From NCBI GenBank assembly GCA_932294295.1, contig OW028573.1, positions 56,893,829-56,957,828 of the forward strand: a DNA stretch of 64,000 bases, in the 5' to 3' direction. Below the pieces are notes generated by a model that saw only the letters and a program-made list of their open reading frames with translations, was not told the DNA's origin and did no database searches. This document shows, in pieces, positions 25,659 to 38,700 of the stretch. Every line of letters starts with the position of its first letter. The stretch's first letter is position 1. The stretch comes from Alitta virens (taxonomy: Eukaryota > Annelida > Polychaeta > Phyllodocida > Nereididae). Both the position numbers and the translations under genes were made by a program.

Positions 25659-28600
25659 GTGAGTTGTGCATCTTTCTGAAGCAATTCACTTCTGTCACTC
25701 AAAACTTTCAACTTTCATTTTCAATGCATTTATGAAGTAAAGCCAGAAGGTGCTTTATTTTAACAGAGCTGTCTACCCATTTAATGTAGTGTAACAAACG
25801 GGGGTGGGGGGGGGAAAGAAACTAATTCCACATGCTTCCATTATACATCACATGGCTAGCAGAAATCCTGGCTTCTGATTGGTGATATTCTCCCCTCAGC
25901 TGCTGTGAACCAATCAGAATGCTTCATTGTCATCCAGCATGGACGTATTTTGTACAGCAGCAGGGTATATTGGACAGTTGCTAAGTATGTTGTACAATTT
26001 GGAGAATATAAGCACTGGTGGATGGTGTGTCGTCCAATATGGTTTTGTGTGATTGGGAAATATTATATTGCCCAGTGAGTAACTATTACCTCATTAATAC
26101 TCCACCTCAGCAAGGTTGCCACTTTGACCTACATTTAAGAGTATTTTCTGACAGATAAATCAATTTCAACTGACCTCTGTTTTTCCAGAGTTAAACGAAA
26201 TCTTCGATTCAAGCCATGAAGATCTAATTCTGCCACTGACAGTTACAATTCATAGATTGAATGCTTAGGGAGTCGCGTGATAGAAATCCATTCTTCCCTT
26301 AAAGAAAAATGACAGCTGTGTCTCGATTTATGAAGTTCATATCAACAATGAAAGATGACTTTTTTTCTTGTGTCTTTTACATTATTCATAGTGTAATTAG
26401 AACCAACGATGCATAAAGTACATTATTTAATCCCCTCATTCTTTTAAACAATGCACCTTGGTACAACAATTATGTACCACAAAACCCACCTATTATCCAA
26501 AATGCAAGACAACATCACATTATAGTAACATATACATAACAATATCATGTAGTTGTTAATCATCATATTGTATTTACATCCCATGAGCCATGTATAATAA
26601 CCTCTTCTATGGGAGGGGTTTCAGAGCCTTAATGTATATTTTACCATCATATCATAATTTGTATTTTAAATTTTGAGTTAATTTGGGAGAAGTTCTGACC
26701 ACAAATTCCCCTTGAATACTCACCTGTCATATATAGTATAGAAGCAAATTACCAAACAACCCGAATGGTTGCTGTTCAAAGCTGCAGTAAAAAATAGGTC
26801 CCAGTTAAATAGGAACACTTAGCAGCTCCTGCCTCAGCAGCTGCCCATCTTTCCTGCATCTCAACTGATGCTCTTGGTTGCAGGTGCCGGTGTCAACCTT
26901 AATGAGAGGAGCCACAAAACCGTGTCCAAAGGACTTCCGAAGCTACTTAGAGGCCAGCTACATTTGTGTCAAAGGTAAGCACCTGGGTCAACCCCAGAGA
27001 CTCTATTCACCCAGGGCACTCTATTCATCATGGACTGCAAGTGTGTGGGATCAAAGCAATACGTTGGGTTTTACAAGTTGGTTACCTTTAAAGTAGAAAA
27101 CAAATGAATAAAAGATATTCAGTCTTGCAGCACCAAATGTTATGTCCAGTCTTTTACAAGCTCTACTGAGATTGACCACGACTTATCGACCCTGCTACCA
27201 GTCATTATGCATATAATATAACTGATATATATATATACTCCTTATCTCAGCAGTTATAAGCATAAGTATTAATTCATTGCGCATTTAGGAGACACGTCAT
27301 GTCTTGTTGCAAGTAGTTCTGTATTTATATATTCCACGTGAAAATTTACAAAAAAACAAGAAAGGGTTCAACTTTTTACTAGCGTGACAAATTAAAAACA
27401 TTCAAAGCAATTAGAGGATTATGGGCCGCATGCAGAGTTGCCTGACTCTCGGCTTAATTATGTGAATGATATTTGACATTTTTATTCCCACTAGTTCACC
27501 TGTTGATGCACGGAAGTAAAGCCATAAGCAGCACTCATTACAGTGTGATAAACTCACAGAAGTATGTTGAAAACATTGGCAAAGTCCATAGTTTATCATT
27601 TTTTATCACACTTGCAATTAGTATCTTCACTTTACACTAGTCAGATCGATATCGGAATGATTTAAGTACGACAATCATCGTCAATATGGAAATATATTCA
27701 TGTGGAGTTGATATATCGAGTGACTTTGCTTGATTAACCGGCATATCTAGCCACCTAGACCTTCACATTTGTGGTTCAGTCTACTTCAAGTTGGTGAGAG
27801 TCATTGCAAGGCCAATTCTGGACTGGCCCCATGGCCACAGCAGCTGTCAAAGGTTCCTTATGGACCGTTCATTTTGATTACACCTTGTAAGGCAATTTAT
27901 TGGAATGGCTTGCACGGTTATAGCTCAGCCTCCTCCTGCAGCGATTACCGTTTCAAAACGCTTAATTGGCCCTAATCAATGCTAATGATAAGCTTGCGGA
28001 GAGATCAAGGCGATTTACGGTAATCCTGCATGGCTGATTAGATGCAGGGGACTGCAGGCGAAATGCGGGGGCACTTAGGGCAAGTCGCTGCAGCTGTCAA
28101 AAGTGAAAAGAGCGTAGAGATGTCACTGCATGTCATATGACTTGAGCAATATCACTTAGATCTGGCTCTGAAAGTAGTGCGCCATTGCTCTCTACGTCTA
28201 CATCCGCAGAGCCACTTCACCCATCAATCCTTCCGCCGACCAAATACCAGCCTAGTCTTCCTCCGCAGCCGCCAGTCACCCTGTAATCAGGCCTAACAAC
28301 CTTTGATTTATCACCATGCAATTCAAATATCATTCACTATCGCCTCCTTCCTCCTATCCCCCTTTGAATTTTAATAAAACTCCGCGCCAAGAGATTCCTG
28401 CGCCACCTCTGACGTTCTGACGTAATGAACAACATAGCTCACGTGACTATTGTTCTTTGATGACGTTTCAGTTCTGCAAGGGCCTCGCGACCAGTGTCGG
28501 TCGTTGCCTAGGATGGAAACATCCCAGCCTCGTGGTTTCATCTCTAGCCTGGTTACCGAGGAGACAGGATGCGGATCCATAGACTCTCCGTGGGTCATCA

Positions 28601-31600
28601 CAGTAAACCCCGGCCAGAAAATAAACTTTACCCTCTGGGATTTTGGAATTACGGCAAAGTAAACATTCTTTTCATTACCTCAAATAATTATTTCCCCGCT
28701 AATTAATAATTGACTCAGTTTTTTCTTCTTGAGTTAACACAAATTGATTTCTTTCTCTCGCTGTCACAGGACTCATTCATGCAGAGACAGCAGAACTGTC
28801 TTTAATTCCAGATTAATTAAAATTTTAGTTAAATGTTTTAATGGGATGCGTGTTGATGAATAAACGGAATGGGGCACCTAATTACTCCGCCAAAATTCTA
28901 TTCTATTCTATTCTACCATTCTATTCTATTCTATTTGCAGTGGTCATCAGGGGAGCACAGGAATACTGGATCATGCGGGCAGTTTTCCCTCAGTGTGTCA
29001 CGTTTACGCCATTTTAAAAGAGAGGTCAGTTGCTACCAGTAAGACGATTTGCTCAGGTCGCTACAGAACATCTCATGCGTACATGTCAACAGAAAATGCG
29101 GTGGAAGTCAGATTGGTTACTAAGCGACGAAAGGAGGACGAGGTTTATAGCCACTATTTGTTAGAATATGATGGTAAGTAAACATTGATATGGCGAAATT
29201 TCATAAATTGACATGTATGTTGTTTGATGGTATCACTGAAATGTCGTTGTTAGTCTAACCTTTTGACTATTTGTATATGCATTTTGACTAACTTTTTAGT
29301 TTGACTGACTGTAGACATTTTGACTGTGTCTGACGTAATTGACAGTTTGCCAGCTTAATCTAACATGTTACTCAGCTTTAGTCAATATATGCCATGTGCC
29401 CATTAGTCATATTTTTGCAACTTCCAAGTCAAAGACATAAACACATGTGTGAGGGTTTTAGTCAAAGTTGGCAGTTGGATGGTCTATTGTTAATACACTG
29501 CATTGTCCTAGTGGGGTGAGGCCTAGTGGGGTGAGGTAAATGCCGTTCGTTTGGCCCTTCAGTTGACAATGGCCTCTGTTCGGTGTCTATCATGAGGGTC
29601 ACAATACACTCCATGCATGTCTTCTCATTGTCAAAATTATATGCAACAATTTTAATTATAGAAGGTCGTTCTTAGATTCAAAGGACAAAACTTCGAATTT
29701 TCAGAATGCTGCTTTTATCGAGCATTTTATTTCAAATGAACATCACTTTATATTCCCTTTGCACTTGTTGCTGGATTTGAACGTACTGAACTCTTTGCTC
29801 AACAACACGAAGCTTCAAAAAAATTGTGCAGGTTTTGTTTCAGCAACAGTTTGCCAGAACCAAATAAAACTTGGCTTTTAAGCAGACTTCATTGAAATGA
29901 GATATTTAAGTTAGGTCTTTAAAGTGCTCAACATGTACTGAGGCAGAGTGCTTTCTGATATTATTGATCAAGAAATTGGGGGCAGTGAAATCCGTTCTAA
30001 TGGCAACTGTGCCAACATTTTACTAGTCAATAAAAACGAGTCGTCACTCTTGCTCGAACTACTGTCAGAAATCTATGATCACATAATTGAAAGATCGTTA
30101 AAAGTCCTTTTAATGTTTTCTTGACTTGATCATCTTTGTCTTAGCACTTTTTACTCACAACTGGGTGTGTCGAAACCTGTGGCAAATTAACCTTAGATAT
30201 GAAAGAGTGAGCTACGGTTCACTGGAAATCAAAATGACAGTTGAATACAAAGATTTCTGACAACTGCTATTGTTTGATCCTGAAAAAAAGTTGGCATGGC
30301 TTATTAAGGATTAAACTCAAGTGCCAGGGGCAATTAATTATTCAAAATTTAAGTTTAGATCACATTGCCAACAGTTAGGGAACTCCAGCAGCACTCGTTT
30401 GTATCAGTTCTATACTGTTTGTAATATTACAATGTAAGCCGAATGTTGCACATCTAGAAATTCAGCTCCGGTGCAACTTTGAGTAGAAATTATTGCCAAC
30501 TGCCAAGTCTGAGTGCTGTATAATGACAGAAGGGGCCATTTACATACTATGCAAGATGCGAGTGTGTTCTTAGACATTTTGGACAGAGAGTCGCCTTAGG
30601 CTAAGAAGCAAAAATCAGTGGGTTGCAGGACACAAGAGCAATTCATCCTAATAGTAAAGCTTATAGCACAGGAGCAAGGGAAGCCTTTTCATATGAATTT
30701 TAGATAAGATGGACTTGTGTGTCTCGTGGCCCAATGAAGAAAAGTGGTCTCTGAGGTGACAGTCTTAATGCCAACTACCCACCACTTTCTCGGGCCTATA
30801 CAGCATCTAAACAAGGCCTAAACAGCACCAAATTGGATATCAAGCCCTTTTTTTTCTACGTAGGCCACGTCTCTTAGATGCGTCACTGCGCGCTCTTGCA
30901 CGCCATTATAATATCAATAGTAACGTCAAGAATTGTTTAACTTTTAGAAACTATGCTATGAGTACATGGCCAATTGTGCCACGTGCGTTTTCCATGCGTT
31001 TGGATAAACGCATGGAAAACGCATGGTTTTTGCCTCATTATAATTAGCTAAAAACCATGCGTTTTCCATGCGTTTATCCTTCTCATGGAAAAAGCACGTG
31101 TCACATTTGGCCATGTAGAAATTAAAAATAAATGGAACAGCACAAAATGGGCAGAGTAATGTTAGCAACAAGACAAAGCCCAACCAATAGTAATTAACTG
31201 ATAAAAATCACTAATTAATTAGAAAAATTAACTTCCCTGTCTTTCCAACAATACTTTTTGTCCTCTTGTCATAATCATAGCCATTTGTCATGGTGACAGA
31301 GAGCAACAGAAATTACAATGGAAACTATAGCATACATAAAATCAAAATGATTTTTAAGAAGAGGTGTCATTACCACATTTCGTATCAGCTGGTCGAAGCT
31401 TTGTAAGAGATATTAATTGGAATCCCACTGTAACTCCTCTTTGATATTAATCAGCTCTACGTCGTTTCCATTTTTGGCACATCTTTTCATCTTCATATTA
31501 ATGGGTTCCACTTCTCTTAAGATTAATGACTTATCTTGTGATGTTATGGCCAAGAGTGCTGGAGTCTGACAATATTAATCAATAGAGGATTCTGTACTTT

Positions 31601-34600
31601 CTGAGAATCCAACTCAAAAATCAATACTTGGTTAAATAGTGATGGAATAGAGACAATGACTCTGTTAAAAGAATATTGTAAGCTTTCCAAAACAAAGAAT
31701 ATCCATCTGACACACATTTGCAAGTGATACGTTTGCCCTTTTTGACATATATCATTGTTTTGACATTTTAATGTGCAACTGTTTATTTGTTGATAAATTG
31801 TGATATATGAACTGACAGTTTGTATGTGACAGCATGCTGAAGCAGTTAAATGCAATAATTGTCTCCAGAGCTACACAATTTCACCAAACAAAACATGAAT
31901 TATAATATAGTCAATGGACCATAAAAGTATGTGTGTTGTGACAGGTTTTTGTGCTCTCATCAGTGCTGCTAGTTTTACCATAGTGACAGTATAATGAATG
32001 CAGACTTTCTGCTATACTGTTTGTATGTAAATGGCAATGCATGTTTCTCATTAACAATGTATAGTATTCTTTAAATGTCAACTTTGATTGCAGTGACCGG
32101 ATGTCCGGACATTGTAGCGCCTCCTGCAGGAACCAAAGTTTCGCGAACAGAGACCCGGGCGATAATAGAGTGTCTTCTTACCGACGAACGCTGGTTACTG
32201 ACCTGTCAAGGAAATAAGTGGCTTGGCTCCCTTGGAAACTGTTCTAGAAGTAAGACTATTGAAATTAATGCCTTTTTTCTTAAAAGTAGAAAACTAAGTA
32301 TTCCACTAGGACTTGTGCAGGCGTATATATTTTTACTATCTAGAACTTGCAATCCCAAACCTCTGTAGTGTCGTTGGCAAGCTTCATCTTATGGTTAAAT
32401 TGAAATGGACGCTCTAACCAAAATAAGCCCATTGCTGAAATTCCCCAATAAGGTATTGATAACAATGACTATGTTGGTGCCTTCTTTTGTTGCTGATAAT
32501 ATATAAACAAATCTCATATTTCCTAACAGGACAGAAGACAATATTTCACCTCAGCATAAGGTGAAATAAGTCTACCGCGTCTGGAAAAGCCAGCCTTGAT
32601 TTCTATGATGTTGTGTATTCTTTATAGTGAAACACTCATATATTATTTGGATACAAAATGCCCATAAATGTACAGAGAATTCCAGCAATAAGTCTTACCA
32701 CAACCGTCGAATTGATAAATACCTGTTAACATACAGTTTGCTGTCGTTCCAATTGCCCTTTTTTTGCAAAAGCAAATACAGCAATACTCTTTATCGGTTA
32801 CATAGTAGGAGGTTGACTCGCTCCTAACATGTCTACATTGTGATGCTTTGTATGATGGACAAAAAAGCAAAATAAGAAGATATTGTGTTGAATCCTGCTG
32901 TAATTTCCTTAAAAGGAAAAACAGTCTGATACGTGCATTTCGATGGTGAAATATTTTAACAGCTTGAAAACCAACAACAGACACAAAATACTTTTTGAAA
33001 GTCTTGTCCATTTACTAAAGTCTAACAGCGATTTTCACAGAAACTTTTTTCTTATATAAGTCGACATATTTTCTAACTGCAGCCTGAAAAAGTCTGCGGC
33101 TCCTTTAACCGATTTTAGTCACGTCTGGTTTCGTTCAAGCATTGTTTAAAAATAAACAAAGGCTGACGCTCAAATTGTATACAAAGGGATAGCCTGGAGT
33201 TTAAACAAACTCTGGTTTCATTAAACAAAGCCACGATAGAAGAACGACATACAGACTGCATCCGTTTAAGGTTATCCCTTGTCGGAAGTAGGGGGCGCTT
33301 TAGCATACCTACAATTCCAAGCCGATCGATTGAATTTGAGTTGGGATGAGTGTTCCCTCGGTATAAGTTTTGACTAGCAGAGAACTGCATTGAAGGGAGA
33401 GTTGTCCACTGTAGCTGCATATAAACTAAGCCGATTTTCTCACAGCATCATAGAATGCCACTGGTCTCAGCAGATAGAGTGTATTGGCCAGATAATGTTC
33501 AAAGCTCAGAATATCTCAGTTGAACAGGTATGTGGGGACTGATGAAAGCTACCACCAGTCTGTCTCAGAGGCTTTGGAAACAGCTCCTCAAAAAGCCCCA
33601 GTTTGTGCTACAAAGATTCAATTTTGCTTTGTAAATTCCCTCTGAAGTTCGTCCTACAACATGTTGCAGAATTTGTTCTCTAGCTGAAATAGGTTTTACC
33701 AGTGAGCTATAGGCGCTATATCGCAACATATGTGTCAACATTTCAAATTCATTGGTTTAATTACAAGTAAGAGATTCCGAGGAAAATTAATTTAAGGACC
33801 AACAAGATATCAGCGCATAAGACATAGGTATTGTCTTAAATGAGTAATCAGCTTTGCCCATTTAGTCCCTTAAAATGAGTTAGAATAAAAAGCCCTTAAA
33901 TATTCATTTTGTTCTTTACATTTTCTTCAATATTTGACTGTTTGCTCTAGAATATAGTTGAAGTGATCCCATGGTAACACCAATTACATGCATATTACGG
34001 ATTAACTTCCAAAGCTTTTGAGTTTTGACTCAAATGAGATCTTGCCAAAGGGCAATTAAACGAATACCATGATTACCTCTTTTAAGTTGTTGATCCCTTT
34101 AAAATGTATTGAACTAAAAGTCCTCATATTGTAATATTGTGATCAAAAGTTGTAATATTGTGATCAAAGTATGTTGGGTCTGTGGCGCCGTGTGTTGGCA
34201 ATGTCTGTCATGAAAGAGGCAGAAATGATCAATAAGTGGCACCCTTTGATGATAAGCACCTGACTAAAGCATTTTTGTTTTCTTTCAGTTCCATTAGCAA
34301 ATGCAGATGCCAGTTCCATGTGGACGGCTGTCACTAGTTCCCAAGGTGAGTCATCCTAACCTTACTTGATTTAAATTGCCTTAAGTTGCCTTAATTTGGT
34401 TTAAGTTGATTTAAGTTGTATCTTAACTGGTAATAAACTGCCTTAAATCTAAGTAATTCCCCACGAATGACAAGATTCTGTCTTTGCCTGCCAGATTCAA
34501 ACATAAAAACAGGGACATTTGTGGGGTCCTTACTGACACTGCTGACGTCAGAAAGCGTAACTTTTTGTTGCTTTCCTGACGTCAGGATGCTTATAAAATA

Positions 34601-35729
34601 TCATCCATGCTGACAGTCAGGAGGACACTATAGGCTCACTTGCTGACGTCAGGATACCAATGAAATGCCATCCTTTCTGACAATCAGGAGATACTATTTT
34701 TTTAGGATTTACTGACAAGCCATATTTATGCATTAATTTACAGAGTTTTTATTGTGTAATTTTGCTGTCTTACTGACGGCTGGATGCACCTAGAAAATAC
34801 CAATTCCGCCACCTAAATTGTACTGTGCAATATAGCCGTGCAATATTATACAATTATTGCACAGTGGCGAGTGCAATATGTGTTTTTATGGAACCGAGAC
34901 AACTGATATTGCACAACTATTGCACGAGACACTGTGCAGTAATTGTTATATTATATGGCCTTTCATATTACATAAGAAAAAGAGGGCTGGTTTTGTACAA
35001 TAGAGTGAATAAGCCTTTGCAACCTTCATCTAGTGTGAACCTAAAGAAGTAATCTTTTTTTTTTCTTCATATAAAATAAATGTCTTTAGAAATACATTGC
35101 ACTTTTTTTTTCAATTGAAGAGTTATTGACAATAAAAATTACAAATGTGACTGAAAGTATACGCAGAATGTGATAATTTATATTAACTTGGCAGACAATT
35201 CCAGGGCCTGTTTGACTCAATCATTTTTTCCATGGATTATTTTCTCTAATATTTTAATCATCATTGACACACTTATATGGTCATAATGGCAACCCACAAC
35301 AATAATTTGTTTTTTAATTTGTTTTTTACCATTAGAAAAGGAATCAATTTCTCTGACAACTAAATGTACAGAAAGAGGTTGTTTACCTTTCAGTCACACA
35401 ATCCTAATTGCCTGTTACGCAAAATGCGGCAAACGAAAATTTGTTATTGTTACAGTGTAATTGCCATTTGTGCGCTAAAGTACGGAGGTATAATGATTTG
35501 CTTTTACTAAGAAAATACCTATTCCGCCACCTAAAAAGTACCGTGCAATATAGCCGTGCAATATATGAAGATATTGCACGGCTCTCAGGCAATCAATGAG
35601 CTTTACCACATATTGATACACTAAGCTGTTGCAGAATTACTCAGTCTAAATCAGTTGACCTGCATTCAACAGTCAATAATAGAATAACATGTTGCCCCAA
35701 GTCTGAGTCTAATACCAAGGCAGGTAGAT

Positions 35730-35793
<64 letters not shown>

Positions 35794-38700
35794 GGATGGA
35801 TGGATGGATGGATAGATAGATAGATAGATAGATAGATGGATAGATGGATAGATGGATGGATAGATGGATAGATGGATAGATAGATGGATAGATGGATGGA
35901 TAGATGGATAGATGGATAGATAGATGGATAGATGGATAGATGGACAGATGGATAGATAGATAAATAGAAAGATAGCAGAAAGTGCACTTAAGGCAGCCCT
36001 TTTATGCAAGTTTTTTCCCACTCACAAGGGTTGATTGATCAAGTGAAAGAGATATCATTATCTGTACACATATGCTGGATCACACTGTTTTTGCAGAAGC
36101 TCGTAAAAATATGCTGACCTAACTCACAAGAAGTAGAAAAAGATGACAAACAGGGTACTTGGTTATTAAATCGAAAAAATAAATAAATGGGTGCTTCATA
36201 TTTACACCCTAACCAGGCCTGATCAAACTTTTTTTAGCTTCCTTGGGGAGCATACAGCACTTCTTGGAACTTGTAAGCCCCACACCCCCCCCCCCCCCAC
36301 TATGGCCCCAATACATATGCCAGAAATAGTAATATAAAAAACTTAAAATTATACAAATTGGATGGAAAATGGTCATGTTATGGGAGAAATTGCACAGTGA
36401 ATGGAGTTGCAGGATGGCTAGACCTAGGAATACTTCAGTATTTCTAGGCTAGACGTAGGGAATGCTATTTCGTCCAAACGAAATAAGTAGGCCTATTTCG
36501 TTATAGCGAATTAGTATTTATAACGAAATATTATTTCGTTATAACAAAATAGTATTTCATTATAACGAGTTCCTATTTCGTTAAAAGTAAATATTAATGC
36601 AATAATAACGAAATATTATTTCGTTATAACGACATAAAAGATAAAAAGTGTATGTCCTATCCCAGCCACCGTAGTATAGGTACATTTTTCTTTCTGAATA
36701 TATATAATATACACTGTATGTATAGAACCCGCCTTTCAACCCTCTCAAAAGTTAAAACCTTTTTATCCGATCCAGTTAATTCGGACCCCAATAAAAATAA
36801 AGTTTAAAATTAAAGCGGAAGAATTAAATAAAAACATCATAATATCTGAAAAGGACAGTTACGTGAGAGATGTCTGGTCACACTATCTCAATCTTTGAAG
36901 AACCTTTCCTGTTGACTTGCTATTTTTCAACTGTTGACCTTTGCATGTTGCATCGCCGAGACACGTCTTGACTCTGACCAGCAGTTAGTCTTAAGTGGAC
37001 AGACACACAAAGCAGGGGGAGATGCTTGTGTTCATTCAAGCGTGAGTCTACTTTATGATTTACTTATCATTTGAAAGTAATGCAAAAGTTTTGAAATAGG
37101 ATACTAAATATTGCTAAATGCATATATTTGAACGAAAACTGATAGAGTACTTCACATGTAACTTTCTAATTTAAGAATATTAAGTACTGCATTTTGTCAT
37201 GTTTGACACGTGACAATTGTTTATATAATTCATAATGTTTATTAATGCTATTTCAGAGGCATCATTTAGGAAGAAGTCGCTGAACAATTAAGGACTAAAA
37301 AGGCAGGACATTTGTAGTCACAGTGTGATTAGGTAAGATCAAGTGCTGTATTATGCTGTAGTTCCTTTTCATGTGTATATGAATTATATAAACAATGGAG
37401 AAGCCCACTAGCTCTAGGCCACCATTTATTATGCCCAAGTCATTGGACAGTATATGCCACACATTTGGGCGATAATTTATATTTTAGGTGAAATAATTAC
37501 ATGTTTTCATATAGTATATGGCTTGAGTCGGACACTTAAAAGAAGTGTAATAAAACATAAAATGGCCCGGACAGGTCATCTTTGAGTGGGACAGTGTATC
37601 CTAAAGGGAAAACCACACGAGTCACTGATCTGTTTGACAGATCAGTGACGAGTTGAAGTTTTCCTGTTATTACACAATCAATTTCAGTCATTTATTTGGA
37701 ACTTTAAATGTTCAAAATCGGATGAAAATTGACGAAGCCATAAAATGTGACCTTTAAGCAAATTGAGACTTTCAGAAACTTTTCAAAATGGGTGCTGAAG
37801 TAAAATTCCTTGCCTTAAAATGTTTAGTATTTTCTGTGAGCTAGTCCTAAAAAATATGAAAGTATCGGACACCAGGTGAAACACTGACCATTTCCAACCT
37901 AACCTCAATTGGCCCTGCACGATTACATGTGATAGCAACCTTTCACTGCCATGTTAATTGCTGACGTTTTTCATATTTACAGGTCACATGACAACGTCAA
38001 GTCCTGCTGTTGTGGAATATCGATTCGAACTCGTAGACCCTGGCTGGCTTTAGTAATGCTTAAAGCAAGACAAATATTAAAAATATGTTAATAATAGTTT
38101 TCATTATTCTTAGAAAAATTGTTCTTGCTAAAATGTACACCTCTTTTTCTTTTTTTGCTGCTTCTACCAATGTATTTAAGATGCATGCCTGGTTTCAATA
38201 AAGCTTATGTAGTTTACTATTGTTTGTATCAATTTGTCATTCGATAACTGCAGTCATACATCCATTCTGACAGTCAGTAGCGTCATTAAAAGAGCATACT
38301 CCAGACATTTACATGGAATTATGCATTGCATCAGATATTGTCTATAAAGAAGCATTTGGCACCATGTAATGACAGTCAGTACCTCTTCAAAAATACAGTC
38401 TTACTGACATCAGTATGCCAGTAAATTTAAAGCCTTGCTATGAACTGAATTGTCAGGATGATAGCCTGAACCATAGCACACTGACGCCGGAAAGTACCAC
38501 ATGAAATGGTATCCTGACGGTCAGTAATGCTTGCAAAAGGCTTGAATTCTGACACGAATTGGCTGAGAATATGTGTCAGGAAGACTGCACTTATTGGTCA
38601 ATCCTGACGGTCAGTAATGTTCATAAATTAATGTACTCCTGACGTCAGAATGATGGATAAAACTGCCCATATCTGACGTCAGTAGCACCCCATTTTAAGT

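Noticed and set aside
35641..36021. Long open frames rich in Leu-Ser-Ile-Tyr
   Set aside because: They arise because GATA/GGAT tetranucleotide arrays have no stops in some frames; the same occurs at 48254-48481 and 50483-50710.
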